DNA from: Chloroflexota bacterium
GTDB lineage: Bacteria; Chloroflexota; Dehalococcoidia; Bin125
Length of the DNA: 64,000 nucleotides
Assembly (NCBI GenBank): GCA_028875225.1
Contig: JAPPFB010000003.1
Coordinates: 83,254-147,253, forward strand
Reading direction: 5' to 3'
Within the stretch, counting starts at the first letter, position 1; each line of letters opens with the position of its first letter. Positions 16,047-24,684 of this stretch are shown one piece after another. The position numbers were made by a program, and so were the translations under genes. Under the pieces are notes generated by a model. That model did not search any database and was not told the origin of the DNA. It was given only the letters and a program-made list of their open reading frames with translations.

Positions 16047-17665
16047 ACCTCGAAGATCTGTCACCCCAGCAAGCGGCAGTCGCTTCGGCCACTGGTTCCC
16101 CGATTCTTGTCCTAGGGGGCGCAGGGACTGGCAAGACCACAGCCGCATTGTGGGCAGCGCACGCAGCGATAGAACGAGGAGAGATCGGAGCGCACCAGAA
16201 AGTGCTGTTCCTGACTTTCTCGCGAACCGCCGTGACTCAGATTGCAGCGAGAGCCCGAGGGAGGCTCGGCGGGGTCAGGCAGGACATCGAGATTTCCACA
16301 TTCCATGCATTCAGCTTTCGGATTCTTCAGGATTTCGGGAGATACAGTGGTTTCGGCCCCTCACTTCCCAAGGTTCAGTCAGCTGCTCGCAACAAACTGA
16401 TGGGGGCAGACCCTACCGTCTACTCATACGACGAACTTATCCCAAGGGCGATTCGGGTGCTGGAGGGTGAGGCAATCAGTGCGATAGTCGCCAGGCGGTG
16501 GCCCCTAGTGATCTGCGATGAATTTCAGGACACAAGCACGGATCAGTTACAGCTGCTAGACCTACTCGCTAACCACGCACGGCAAATTCTCCTCGCCGAT
16601 CCGAATCAGATGATTTACACCTTTGTGCCCGGCGTCAGCCCCGAACGGCTTGAGAATGCTCGTCAACGGGCCCAGACAGTCATCGATCTACAGCCGGACT
16701 CGTACCGGGACCCAAGCGGATGTATCCCTGCGATGGCCGAAGCGATTCGACAGCGCAATTTCTCGTCGCCTGAGATAAGTCGAGCCATTGAGCTCAATGC
16801 GCTTGCCGTGAGGAGCGACGTGCCTGACGATTCTGTCATGGATGAATTGGACTACGAGTTGGGTGTTGCGAGGGAGCTAGGAATGAGTTCAGTCGGAATA
16901 TTCGCCCATTCAAATGAGAGCGTGGCAGGTCTTGGCACCCAACTCACCAATCATGGTGTAGAGCATTCTCTCGTAGGTCTCCCAGAGGCTCAGGGTGAAG
17001 CACTAGCCGCCCTATCCGCTCTCGTCGAGTTCGGCGCCGGGAACCGAGACGCCTCTGGCTTGCACCAGGCTCTAGCCACTTTTCTGACGGCCTGCACTCG
17101 GGGTCGGAGGCCTCCAGATGTTGCAAGCGGCTTGGCATTCGGAGAACCAGCATTGCCCGCCGCGTTCTTCGTGCGACTTCAAGACATCGAAGAGAGCCTC
17201 GTGAGGTCATCCGATGAAGGACTCGAGGCGCTGATCAAGACAGCTTGCGGCGCGTGGCAGAGGCTCGCGCTTGGGAGCGGCAACAGGCCATGGCAGGTGT
17301 CGGCTCAACGATTCGCTGCGATTGCTCAGAGAGTGGCAGGATCTGGAGAGCCGAAAGCCGTTCTAATCGAGAGACTAGTAGCGCAAGTCGACAGAGAGCG
17401 AACTGCTGTCCTAGTTGGCAATGACTACCTCGAGCAACACCCTGTCCAGATTATGAACTTCCACCAAACCAAGGGACGCGAGGTGGATCAGGTCATCCTC
17501 ATCTATCGCTCAGGGGACTACCTGGCAGACCATCGTGCTGGCGAGCCATTTGTTGAGGCGTCACGTGTGCTATACGTCGCTCTGACACGTGCCAGAAAGC
17601 GAGTGGTCGTGGTGCTTCCCCCCGAGCCACATGATCTTGTTGCCCCTTTAGCCAGTCTCAGCTGA
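16043..17665 (+). CDS. gajB: Gabija protein GajB: UvrD/Rep-like helicase
   Basis: A 540-residue superfamily 1A helicase, slightly longer than typical GajB. It begins LSPQQAAV. The Walker A is GGAGTGKT (residues 25-32), and motif II is DEFQD near residue 159. C-terminal motifs V and VI are present (NFHQTKGREVDQVIL; VLYVALTRARKRVVVV). It should be an ATP-driven DNA helicase that partners GajA in sensing or unwinding phage DNA. The ATG overlaps the gajA stop codon, so the two are translationally coupled. The gene is followed after about 170 bases by another interspersed repeat, so the operon probably contains only these two genes. Confidence 0.87.
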   Translation: MNLEDLSPQQAAVASATGSPILVLGGAGTGKTTAALWAAHAAIERGEIGAHQKVLFLTFSRTAVTQIAARARGRLGGVRQDIEISTFHAFSFRILQDFGRYSGFGPSLPKVQSAARNKLMGADPTVYSYDELIPRAIRVLEGEAISAIVARRWPLVICDEFQDTSTDQLQLLDLLANHARQILLADPNQMIYTFVPGVSPERLENARQRAQTVIDLQPDSYRDPSGCIPAMAEAIRQRNFSSPEISRAIELNALAVRSDVPDDSVMDELDYELGVARELGMSSVGIFAHSNESVAGLGTQLTNHGVEHSLVGLPEAQGEALAALSALVEFGAGNRDASGLHQALATFLTACTRGRRPPDVASGLAFGEPALPAAFFVRLQDIEESLVRSSDEGLEALIKTACGAWQRLALGSGNRPWQVSAQRFAAIAQRVAGSGEPKAVLIERLVAQVDRERTAVLVGNDYLEQHPVQIMNFHQTKGREVDQVILIYRSGDYLADHRAGEPFVEASRVLYVALTRARKRVVVVLPPEPHDLVAPLASLS

Positions 17666-18491
17666 ACCGAAGGGTGTGAGCCAGTTAGGTCGGCTCAGCA
17701 AGTGCGACCACGTCATCACGAATCAGCGTGAACACGCCCAAGAGTGCTGGCATCCTCCTTCGCGCCCTGATTGAACTCCTCATTGCGCGAGAGCCGGCTG
17801 AACGTCCCGCACAGCCGGGCCATCAGGTTCCGGGCCCACCAAACTTCCTAAAAGCAAGAACCTTTGAGTTGACGTTCCCGCTGGACCTGTGAGGCAGGAT
17901 CTCAAGGCCCAGGCTTGCCCGCATCTTCTTGATTGAGGGGTGACCGCCAAGAGGGATGCCTTGGCATCGCTCCGGCAGTGCATACCGGGTGAATCGGCTG
18001 GGGCACAGTTGCCCCACGCATGCGTGCTCCTTCGCGTAATGGCACACCGGCGGGCACCCATAGCTCTGGCACTTGCCTCGTGCCGAGTCTGGCAACCGAA
18101 CTCCCGATTGGTGGTATGACGCGGATATCGCGTTCTCGATGGCAGAAGAGTCCCACGTTGTCTCTGCCAGGTCCCAAGGGAAGGGGCTCTCTCTCCACCG
18201 TTGCCGGATGCCACCTCCACCGATGCTGAGGATGCGAATCGCTCGCAGACGCATTTGTCCCCTGAAACGGACAGCGGCCTTAGTCTGCACGAGTCGCCTT
18301 TCATGCGTCGACGAACGGCAGTGCGCCGAGGGAAGAGTCCAACTGCAGACCGAGAAGAGCCGAGGCAGCCCGGATCGCCACGTTCTATTCGCAGGGATCC
18401 AGCGGATCATGGTTGATTTGGGCAGGGAGGGTCTCGTCGATAGACCGCACATGTCGCCTCCATCGGTGTCGACTTGGAGAGAGTGATTGCC
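17666..18491. other. Region between the Gabija and Shango operons
   Basis: About 800 bases containing a repeat copy (17836-17894) and probably the Shango promoter. A minus-strand 209-codon frame (17823-18452) has a cysteine-rich part (YGCPPVCHYAKEHAC) but runs through the repeat and has no clear start signal. I do not call it a gene. Confidence 0.45.
17836..17894 (+). repeat. Interspersed ~58-bp repeat, copy 4
   Basis: It contains GCCCACCAAACTTCCTAAAA, then GCAAGAACCTTTGAGTTGAC, then GTTCCCGCTGGACCTGTGAG. It separates the Gabija interval from the Shango interval. Confidence 0.88.
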
Positions 18492-20819
18492 ATGAGCCTC
18501 CTACGACTGGTCATGCGGGTACTGGGTTTAGATTCGGTCCCGCCAAGCCCGATTGACGCTCCAAAGGAGCGGGAATCCTCCAGCACGAATGGGCACAGGG
18601 CAGCCTCAGAATCGAAGAGGTCAACTCGTTTTGAGAGCGTTTCTCCGAGGGGACGCACGCAGCGCTCCACTACACAGGCCCCAAGGCGGAAGCGAAGTCC
18701 GGCCGTCAAGCGAGATGCAACTTGGGTTCAGCCGGAGGAGGCAGTCGAGGTACAAGGACGCCGAATCACCGACGGGATGGTCTACGTCGGCTCCGGCCTA
18801 CGCGGCATCTCGCGATACGTGGAGATTGAACCGGCCCTGATTGATCCCACACTCCCGGTCGCAGACCGTCATCCAGACATCGAAGGCCAATACATGGGAT
18901 ATTGGCCGTCCTACAGCGATATTCCCTACAACTCCCGCGCCGCATATCTGGACTGGCTGGCGGCGGGCCGACCTGCTGGTGCGTACATCGGCTATGTCTT
19001 TCTGTTCTTCTATGGGATTGAACGGCGCGTCCTCTTCGACCTTGATCGCACGGACCTAGGCGGCGACGAGAGTCGAGAACTAATCGCGGAGGTCGAGCGG
19101 CTTCTCGCCCTGTACGGAGAGAACAACTCATTCAAGGGTTACGCCGGCGAGTTTCTCTCAGTCGTCAACTGCCTGCGCTCTGATCTCGATTTCGCACACT
19201 TGGAGCCCCCACAGGAGCGCAGAAGCTGGGAGTTACCACTTGAGCTGAAGCTCGGACTGGGATCGCTCGTGGCGTCGGGGGACCCAGTATCGGCGCCTTG
19301 GGCGCTCTCCTGGCTGCGCCTGCACCCGGAGACGTCCTTGAGAACACCCGCCGTACGGTGCGAAGCGGAGTTTGATGAACTCTTCCAACTCCGATATCAA
19401 CAGCGCCACGGCTCCGGGATTGCCATTCGCCGAAACAAGACCACGCTGTCCCACGCATATCGACCCGCCAGCGCGAGCTTTGGCTCTCAGGTGACGATTC
19501 GGGCTGAAGATGTCCCTGATGTCAGTCGACTGAAACGGCCTGTGCGGCAATTGCAGGAGCTTGCCGAAGTGGCGACTGAGGAGCTCGATTCGTTCAGTCG
19601 ATGGGTTGGCAAGCACAAGGAGCGAGACAGTCTTGGAGCGATCGCCCTGTTGCCGAAAGAGCTCGCAAGCAAGCGTCAAACTGAGGATCTTGACGAGCTT
19701 AGGGGGCGAGTTCAGGCAGCGTTGAGCCAAGGCGAAGTCGCAACTGTGCCGGTCGAAAGCCTCATAACAGGCTTTCCAAGCCAGCGAGCAGGGACATTCA
19801 CCGCCAAGGAAGCAACCTCCTTCGCCCAACTGCTCGAAAGCCAAGGCATCGGGATCACCCCTGACATTCGCTACTCGAATGTCAATCCTACGAAGCACCA
19901 ACATGCGGCGGTGTTTCGGCTCGATGCGGAGGACGTTGAACCGAGCGAGCGCTATCAGGCAGCCACAGTGCTGCTCCAGCTAGGTGCTGCAGTGAGCGCT
20001 GCCGACGGGACCGTTAGCGCCGAAGAAGAGAGATTGCTGGAAGCTCACCTGGAGGAGTCGCTGCACTTGTCTTCGGCCGATCGGACTCGGCTGCGTGCCT
20101 ACCTGCAATGGCTTCTCGTGGAGCCTCCCACGCTGGCTCGCATGAAGTCCCGCATGGCCGCCCTCTCTGCTTCGGAACGGAGCCAAGTTGCCCGTTTCGC
20201 TATCACAATCGCGGGCGCCGATGGCGTCGTCAGCTCTGATGAGGTCAAGGTGCTGAATCGCGTCTACAAACTCCTCGGGCTCGAAGACGACCAACTTCAT
20301 CGAGACATTCACGATCTGGCTTCGACGCCGCCAACCCAACCCGTGACAGTGCTGCGGCCGGATGAGCCCACGGGCCACAGGATTCCGCCGCCGCCAGCGC
20401 AAGGTCGTGACCCTGAAATCGTAGAACTTGATCAAGAGAAGATCATGGCGATCATGAATGACACTCGCGAAGTGGCCAGGATCCTGACAAACATCTTCGA
20501 AGGCCCAGCGGAACCGGAACTAGCGGAGGAAGACGAAGACGATGCTGACGTGGAGGACCTAGTGCCGACCACAGCGGAGATCGCCGGCGGGCTGCTTGAT
20601 CCTGCCCATGCAGAACTCGTTCGCTTCCTGGCCTCGCGACAGAACTGGCCGCGGAGCGAGGTTGAGGAAGCATCGACCAAACTCGGACTCATGCCTGCGG
20701 GCGCGATAGAAGCCATCAATGAGGCTGCATTCGCGCTTTGCGACGATCCACTGATCGAAGGACACGACCCGCTGGAAATGAATGAGTACGCCCTGAAGGA
20801 GTTGCTCAATGACAACTAG
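18492..20819 (+). CDS. sngA: Shango SngA-like TerB-domain protein
   Basis: A 775-residue protein. After a short hydrophobic start and a basic, disordered linker, residues of about 80-290 resemble the TerB_N domain (ITDGMVYVGSGLRG; YNSRAAYLDWLAAGRP; YGIERRVLFD). A helical TerB-like domain lies around 485-610 (AAVSAADGTVSAEE; ITIAGADGVVSSDEVKVL), with acidic loops of the metal-binding type. The C-terminus fits TerB_C. This arrangement, followed by a BrxD-like ATPase and an Lhr-like helicase, matches the Shango anti-phage system. The ATG at 18492 has GGAGAG upstream; an in-frame TTG at 18474 is less likely. It overlaps the next gene by 11 bases. The role of the TerB subunit within Shango is not established. 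Confidence 0.82.
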   Translation: MSLLRLVMRVLGLDSVPPSPIDAPKERESSSTNGHRAASESKRSTRFESVSPRGRTQRSTTQAPRRKRSPAVKRDATWVQPEEAVEVQGRRITDGMVYVGSGLRGISRYVEIEPALIDPTLPVADRHPDIEGQYMGYWPSYSDIPYNSRAAYLDWLAAGRPAGAYIGYVFLFFYGIERRVLFDLDRTDLGGDESRELIAEVERLLALYGENNSFKGYAGEFLSVVNCLRSDLDFAHLEPPQERRSWELPLELKLGLGSLVASGDPVSAPWALSWLRLHPETSLRTPAVRCEAEFDELFQLRYQQRHGSGIAIRRNKTTLSHAYRPASASFGSQVTIRAEDVPDVSRLKRPVRQLQELAEVATEELDSFSRWVGKHKERDSLGAIALLPKELASKRQTEDLDELRGRVQAALSQGEVATVPVESLITGFPSQRAGTFTAKEATSFAQLLESQGIGITPDIRYSNVNPTKHQHAAVFRLDAEDVEPSERYQAATVLLQLGAAVSAADGTVSAEEERLLEAHLEESLHLSSADRTRLRAYLQWLLVEPPTLARMKSRMAALSASERSQVARFAITIAGADGVVSSDEVKVLNRVYKLLGLEDDQLHRDIHDLASTPPTQPVTVLRPDEPTGHRIPPPPAQGRDPEIVELDQEKIMAIMNDTREVARILTNIFEGPAEPELAEEDEDDADVEDLVPTTAEIAGGLLDPAHAELVRFLASRQNWPRSEVEEASTKLGLMPAGAIEAINEAAFALCDDPLIEGHDPLEMNEYALKELLNDN

Positions 20820-22131
20820 CTCGAGGATTCGCCCGAGGGACCGAGATGCGATCCTGCAGTCGCTTGCCGCCGGAGTGGTGCCGCGTCGAGGCCTCCAGCA
20901 TGTGCAGGTTGGGCGCGCGCAGGAGGTCTCGGCCCTGCTGCGGGACCTGGAGCGCGTCGTGGACGGCGGGTCCGCTATTCGCTTCGTGATTGGTGAGTAC
21001 GGCAGCGGCAAGAGCTTCTTTCTGCACCTGATCCGCTCCACCGCGCTGGAGAAGCAGATGGTCACTATGCACGGCGACCTCACGCCTGATCGCCGAATCT
21101 TCGCGACGGGCGGACAGGGCAGGAGTCTGTACACCGAGTTGGCGAGGAACCTTAGTACGCGATCGCATCCCGACGGCGGGGGATTGCAGTCGGTCGTCGA
21201 GCGGTTCATCGGTGAGGCGCACAAGACGGCACGCGAGTCGGGTGAGGAGACCGAGTCCGTCATCCGTGAGCACCTGCTGGAGCTATCTGAGCTGGTTGGC
21301 GGCTACGATTTCGCCGACGTTGTCGCGGCCTATTGGCGCGGGCACGACGAGGGCAACGCCGATCTGCAGAACTCGGCCGTTCGCTGGCTGCGCGGCGAGT
21401 ATTCGACCAAAACAGACGCTCGCCGAGATCTTGGCGTCAGAACGATCATCGACGACGGCAACATCTACGACATGCTCAAGTTGCTGGCCCGGTTCGTGCG
21501 CCTGGCCGGCTACGGCGGCTTGATCGTCGCCTTCGATGAGATGGTGAATCTCTACAAGCTGGCGAACACTCGGGCGCGGAATAGCAACTATGAGCAGATC
21601 CTCAGGATTCTGAACGATTGCCTCCAGGGCTCCGTGGCGAATCTTGGCTTCCTCATGGCCGGCACTCCCGAGTTTCTGACGGATACACGCCGGGGCTTGT
21701 ACAGCTATGAAGCCCTCCAGAGTCGACTAAGCGAAAACATGTTTGCGTCGGCCGGAGTTCGTGACTTTTCGGGTCCAGTCTTGCGTCTGGCAAACCTCAG
21801 TCCTGAAGAGCTGTTCGTTGTTCTGACCAAGCTCCGACACGTCCACGCCGGAGGGGACGAGCATGAGTACGCGCTGCCCGATGAGGCGCTGCATGCCTTC
21901 ATGGAGCACTGCTCACAGAACGTTGGCGAGGCCTACTTCCAGACGCCCCGAAACTCGATTCGCGCTTTCGTCCAGTTGCTCAGAGTCTTAGAGCAGAATC
22001 CTTCGACATCATGGAGCGAGTTGGTAGCGGCGGTCAGCATCGGGCCAGATTCCGACTCAGCAGTGACGGGCGAGCCGATACCACCTCCGGTCGACCCAGC
22101 CGATGACGAGCTCGTCACCCTGCGCCTATAG
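20809..22131 (+). CDS. sngB: Shango SngB-like ATPase (BrxD/DUF2791 family)
   Basis: A 440-residue AAA+ type ATPase of the BREX BrxD/DUF2791 family. It starts IRPRDRDAILQSLAAGVVPR, as members of this family do. It has a Walker A (G62-EYGSGKS-69) and a Walker B (GGLIVAFDEM). A sensor region follows (FLMAGTPEFLTDTRRGLYSY). In BREX type 2 the same family is encoded beside a related helicase, and in Shango it is the central ATPase. It overlaps the TerB gene by 11 bases and the helicase gene starts 23 bases downstream, so the three are one operon. It probably couples nucleotide hydrolysis to assembly or to loading of the helicase. Confidence 0.85.
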   Translation: MTTSSRIRPRDRDAILQSLAAGVVPRRGLQHVQVGRAQEVSALLRDLERVVDGGSAIRFVIGEYGSGKSFFLHLIRSTALEKQMVTMHGDLTPDRRIFATGGQGRSLYTELARNLSTRSHPDGGGLQSVVERFIGEAHKTARESGEETESVIREHLLELSELVGGYDFADVVAAYWRGHDEGNADLQNSAVRWLRGEYSTKTDARRDLGVRTIIDDGNIYDMLKLLARFVRLAGYGGLIVAFDEMVNLYKLANTRARNSNYEQILRILNDCLQGSVANLGFLMAGTPEFLTDTRRGLYSYEALQSRLSENMFASAGVRDFSGPVLRLANLSPEELFVVLTKLRHVHAGGDEHEYALPDEALHAFMEHCSQNVGEAYFQTPRNSIRAFVQLLRVLEQNPSTSWSELVAAVSIGPDSDSAVTGEPIPPPVDPADDELVTLRL

Positions 22132-22154
22132 GGAGCTGTCAGGCAAGAGCGTTC

Positions 22155-24368
22155 ATGAGCGAATCGAGATCCGCGGCATTCGACCTGCTGGCGGAGCCTG
22201 TTCAACGCTGGGTCTGGCGGCAACGTTGGCCATCGCTGCATGACATTCAGGAGCGGGCCGTCAGGCCGATCCTGGAGGGCAACGATGTTCTGATTTCTTC
22301 GGCAACGGCCTCCGGGAAGACGGAGGCGGCGTTCCTGCCAATCTGCAGCGCTCTCGAGGACACCGCTACAACCGCACTTGGGGTCCTGTACATCGCCCCG
22401 CTCAAGGCGCTGATCAACGATCAGCGGATTCGGCTGGAATCCCTGTTCGATGTGATCGACGGGCCCGTGACACCTTGGCACGGTGATATCGCCGCTCACG
22501 TCAAGCGGCGACTGGTTGAGCGACCACGGGGCGCACTGCTGATCACTCCGGAGTCGCTTGAGGCCCTCTTCGTGACCCGCGGCACCGCAATGCCGGGGCT
22601 CGCTCAACATCTGCGATTCATCGTGGTCGACGAGTTGCACGCCTTTATCGGAACTGAGCGTGGACGTCAGCTTCAGTCTCTGATGCACCGCCTCGAGCTT
22701 GCGGCAGGTAGGCCAATTGCTCGCATCGGGCTATCCGCGACCTTGGGCGACACCGACTTAGCTGCGGAGTTTCTGCGACCAAGACGCGGTGTTGAGGTCA
22801 AGCAGATCACATCTACGGCGCAGGGCCGCGAAGTCAAGCTGCAGGTCCGGGGCTACATTCAACAACGCTCCCAAGCGCCAGTCCAGGCGGGGCAAGCCAG
22901 CGACAACTCCGACGAGGAGATGGAAGAGCTAGCCGCGAGCGACGATATCGACATCGCTCAGCATCTCTTCAGGACGCTCCGAGGTACGACCAACCTTGCC
23001 TTTGCAAATCGTCGCTCCGACGTCGAACTTTATGCCGACCTACTGAGGCGCCTCGCAGACCAAGGAAACCTGCCGAACGAGTTCTTTCCCCATCACGGCT
23101 CACTCTCCCGGGACATCCGCGAGGACGCGGAGGACCGCCTCAGGGGACCGCGACCAACGACGGTGGTCGCAACGACAACGCTTGAGATGGGCATCGACAT
23201 CGGCAGCGTCGATTCGATCGCACAGATCGGACCGCCGAGCTCAGTCGCGTCGCTCAAGCAGCGCCTCGGGCGATCGGGGCGGACAGCCGACGCGCCGTCC
23301 ATCATCCGCATCTACATCCAAGAAGAGGAAATCAACGAGAACTCTTCCGTGCCTAGTCAGTTGCGCATCTCGCTCGTCCAGACGGTCGCGATGATCCGGC
23401 TCTTAGTGCAGGGCTGGGTCGAGCCTCCTCCCGAGATGGCCCTCCATCTGTCTACGCTCGTGCAGCAACTACTCTCATTGATCGCCCAGCATGGCGGAGT
23501 CCGTGCTGCCGACGCCTTCCACGCGCTGTGCGCTACCGGTCCCTTTGCCTCAGTCGAGCGGCCAACGTTTGCGCAGCTGCTTCGTGATCTCGCCAGTCAT
23601 GAACTCATCACGCAGACCCATGATGGGACGATCGTTCTCGATCTGGGCGGTGAACGCCTCGTCAATCACTACGACTTCTACGCTGCGTTTAGTTCGCCAG
23701 ACGAGTGGCGTCTCGTCTCGGGAACGCGCACGCTCGGAACCTTGCCGGTGACATATCCGCTGGTCATCGATTCATTTGTCACATTCGCGGGACGCCGGTG
23801 GAAGGTGATGTCGGTTGACGAGGAACGCCGAGTGGCCGAGTTGACGCCCGCCGCGGGTGGCCGGGTTCCGTGGTTCGTCAATGGTGGCGCCTTGATTCAC
23901 GATCGGGTTCGACAGGAGATGCGCCGGGTCTACTTGGACAGCGATATGCCCTCCTTCCTCGATGCGAATGGACGAGAACTCCTCGCCGAGGCTCGTTCGA
24001 CCTTCCGCCGAATGGAACTCGATAGGCACTTCCTGTTGCCCCAAGGACGCAACACCTGGGTCTTCCCATGGGTGGGCGACCGGGCACTCAACACCCTGGG
24101 ATTGCTGTTTCTGTCGAAGCGACTCGAGTTCGTCCCCTATGGACCTACCATCTACCTCGCTGATATGTCTGCCGAGTTCGCGCAAAAGGTAGCGAAGGAA
24201 CTTGCATCGCTCGGCAGGCCGGATCTTGAGGGGCTCGCCACTGACATCCGCAACAAACGGACAGAAAAGCACCACTGGTACTTGAGCGACGAGTTGCTGG
24301 GCAAGGACTATGCATCGAGTCGGTTGGACGTTGATAGGGCTTGGGAAGTCGTTCAGGCACTGACGTAG
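22155..24368 (+). CDS. sngC: Shango SngC-like helicase (Lhr/BrxHI type, superfamily 2)
   Basis: A 737-residue DExH helicase. Motif I is SATASGKT (residues 49-56), motif II is VVDELHAF and motif III is SATLGD. In the second RecA domain, HHGSLSR, TTTLEMGIDIGSVD and QRLGRSGR are the classical motifs IV-VI of the Lhr-like group. The C-terminal third (about 430-737) is an accessory region, probably with winged-helix and beta parts. The family translocates on DNA or RNA using ATP. It is the last gene of the Shango operon; the following gene is convergent. The ATG at 22155 directly precedes the conserved N-terminus. Confidence 0.87.
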   Translation: MSESRSAAFDLLAEPVQRWVWRQRWPSLHDIQERAVRPILEGNDVLISSATASGKTEAAFLPICSALEDTATTALGVLYIAPLKALINDQRIRLESLFDVIDGPVTPWHGDIAAHVKRRLVERPRGALLITPESLEALFVTRGTAMPGLAQHLRFIVVDELHAFIGTERGRQLQSLMHRLELAAGRPIARIGLSATLGDTDLAAEFLRPRRGVEVKQITSTAQGREVKLQVRGYIQQRSQAPVQAGQASDNSDEEMEELAASDDIDIAQHLFRTLRGTTNLAFANRRSDVELYADLLRRLADQGNLPNEFFPHHGSLSRDIREDAEDRLRGPRPTTVVATTTLEMGIDIGSVDSIAQIGPPSSVASLKQRLGRSGRTADAPSIIRIYIQEEEINENSSVPSQLRISLVQTVAMIRLLVQGWVEPPPEMALHLSTLVQQLLSLIAQHGGVRAADAFHALCATGPFASVERPTFAQLLRDLASHELITQTHDGTIVLDLGGERLVNHYDFYAAFSSPDEWRLVSGTRTLGTLPVTYPLVIDSFVTFAGRRWKVMSVDEERRVAELTPAAGGRVPWFVNGGALIHDRVRQEMRRVYLDSDMPSFLDANGRELLAEARSTFRRMELDRHFLLPQGRNTWVFPWVGDRALNTLGLLFLSKRLEFVPYGPTIYLADMSAEFAQKVAKELASLGRPDLEGLATDIRNKRTEKHHWYLSDELLGKDYASSRLDVDRAWEVVQALT

Positions 24369-24684
24369 CCGCGAGTCGGCTGACTCCCCTTCCACGCATC
24401 GGCGTCGTCGGTCCCTCTCAGTCGTGGTATCTCTGGACCTCATAGGACCTGAAGCCTGCACCTCATGACCCCACCGTCGCAGTCACCTCTTGCACTCGGC
24501 GCCAATTGTCGCAGACTATTCCCTCCGCCTTACGCACCCTGATGCTTCTTGGAAATGTGCATCGACACTCTTGCTGTAGTCCGCGTGTCTCACAGGTCGG
24601 TGACCGCTTTCGAAAGCTAACCTGCATGTCACACTAACAGTTCGCGCCTGAGCGAACCAACGACACAGACCTCACCCACCTGCA
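24369..24684. other. Intergenic region between convergent genes
   Basis: About 315 bases between the ends of the helicase gene and the DisA_N-like gene. No gene, RNA or clear terminator hairpin was recognised. Confidence 0.5.

Noticed and set aside
17823..18452. 209-codon minus-strand frame with a Cys cluster between the Gabija and Shango operons
   Set aside because: It runs through the interspersed repeat, has no ribosome binding site and alternative frames of equal quality overlap it.
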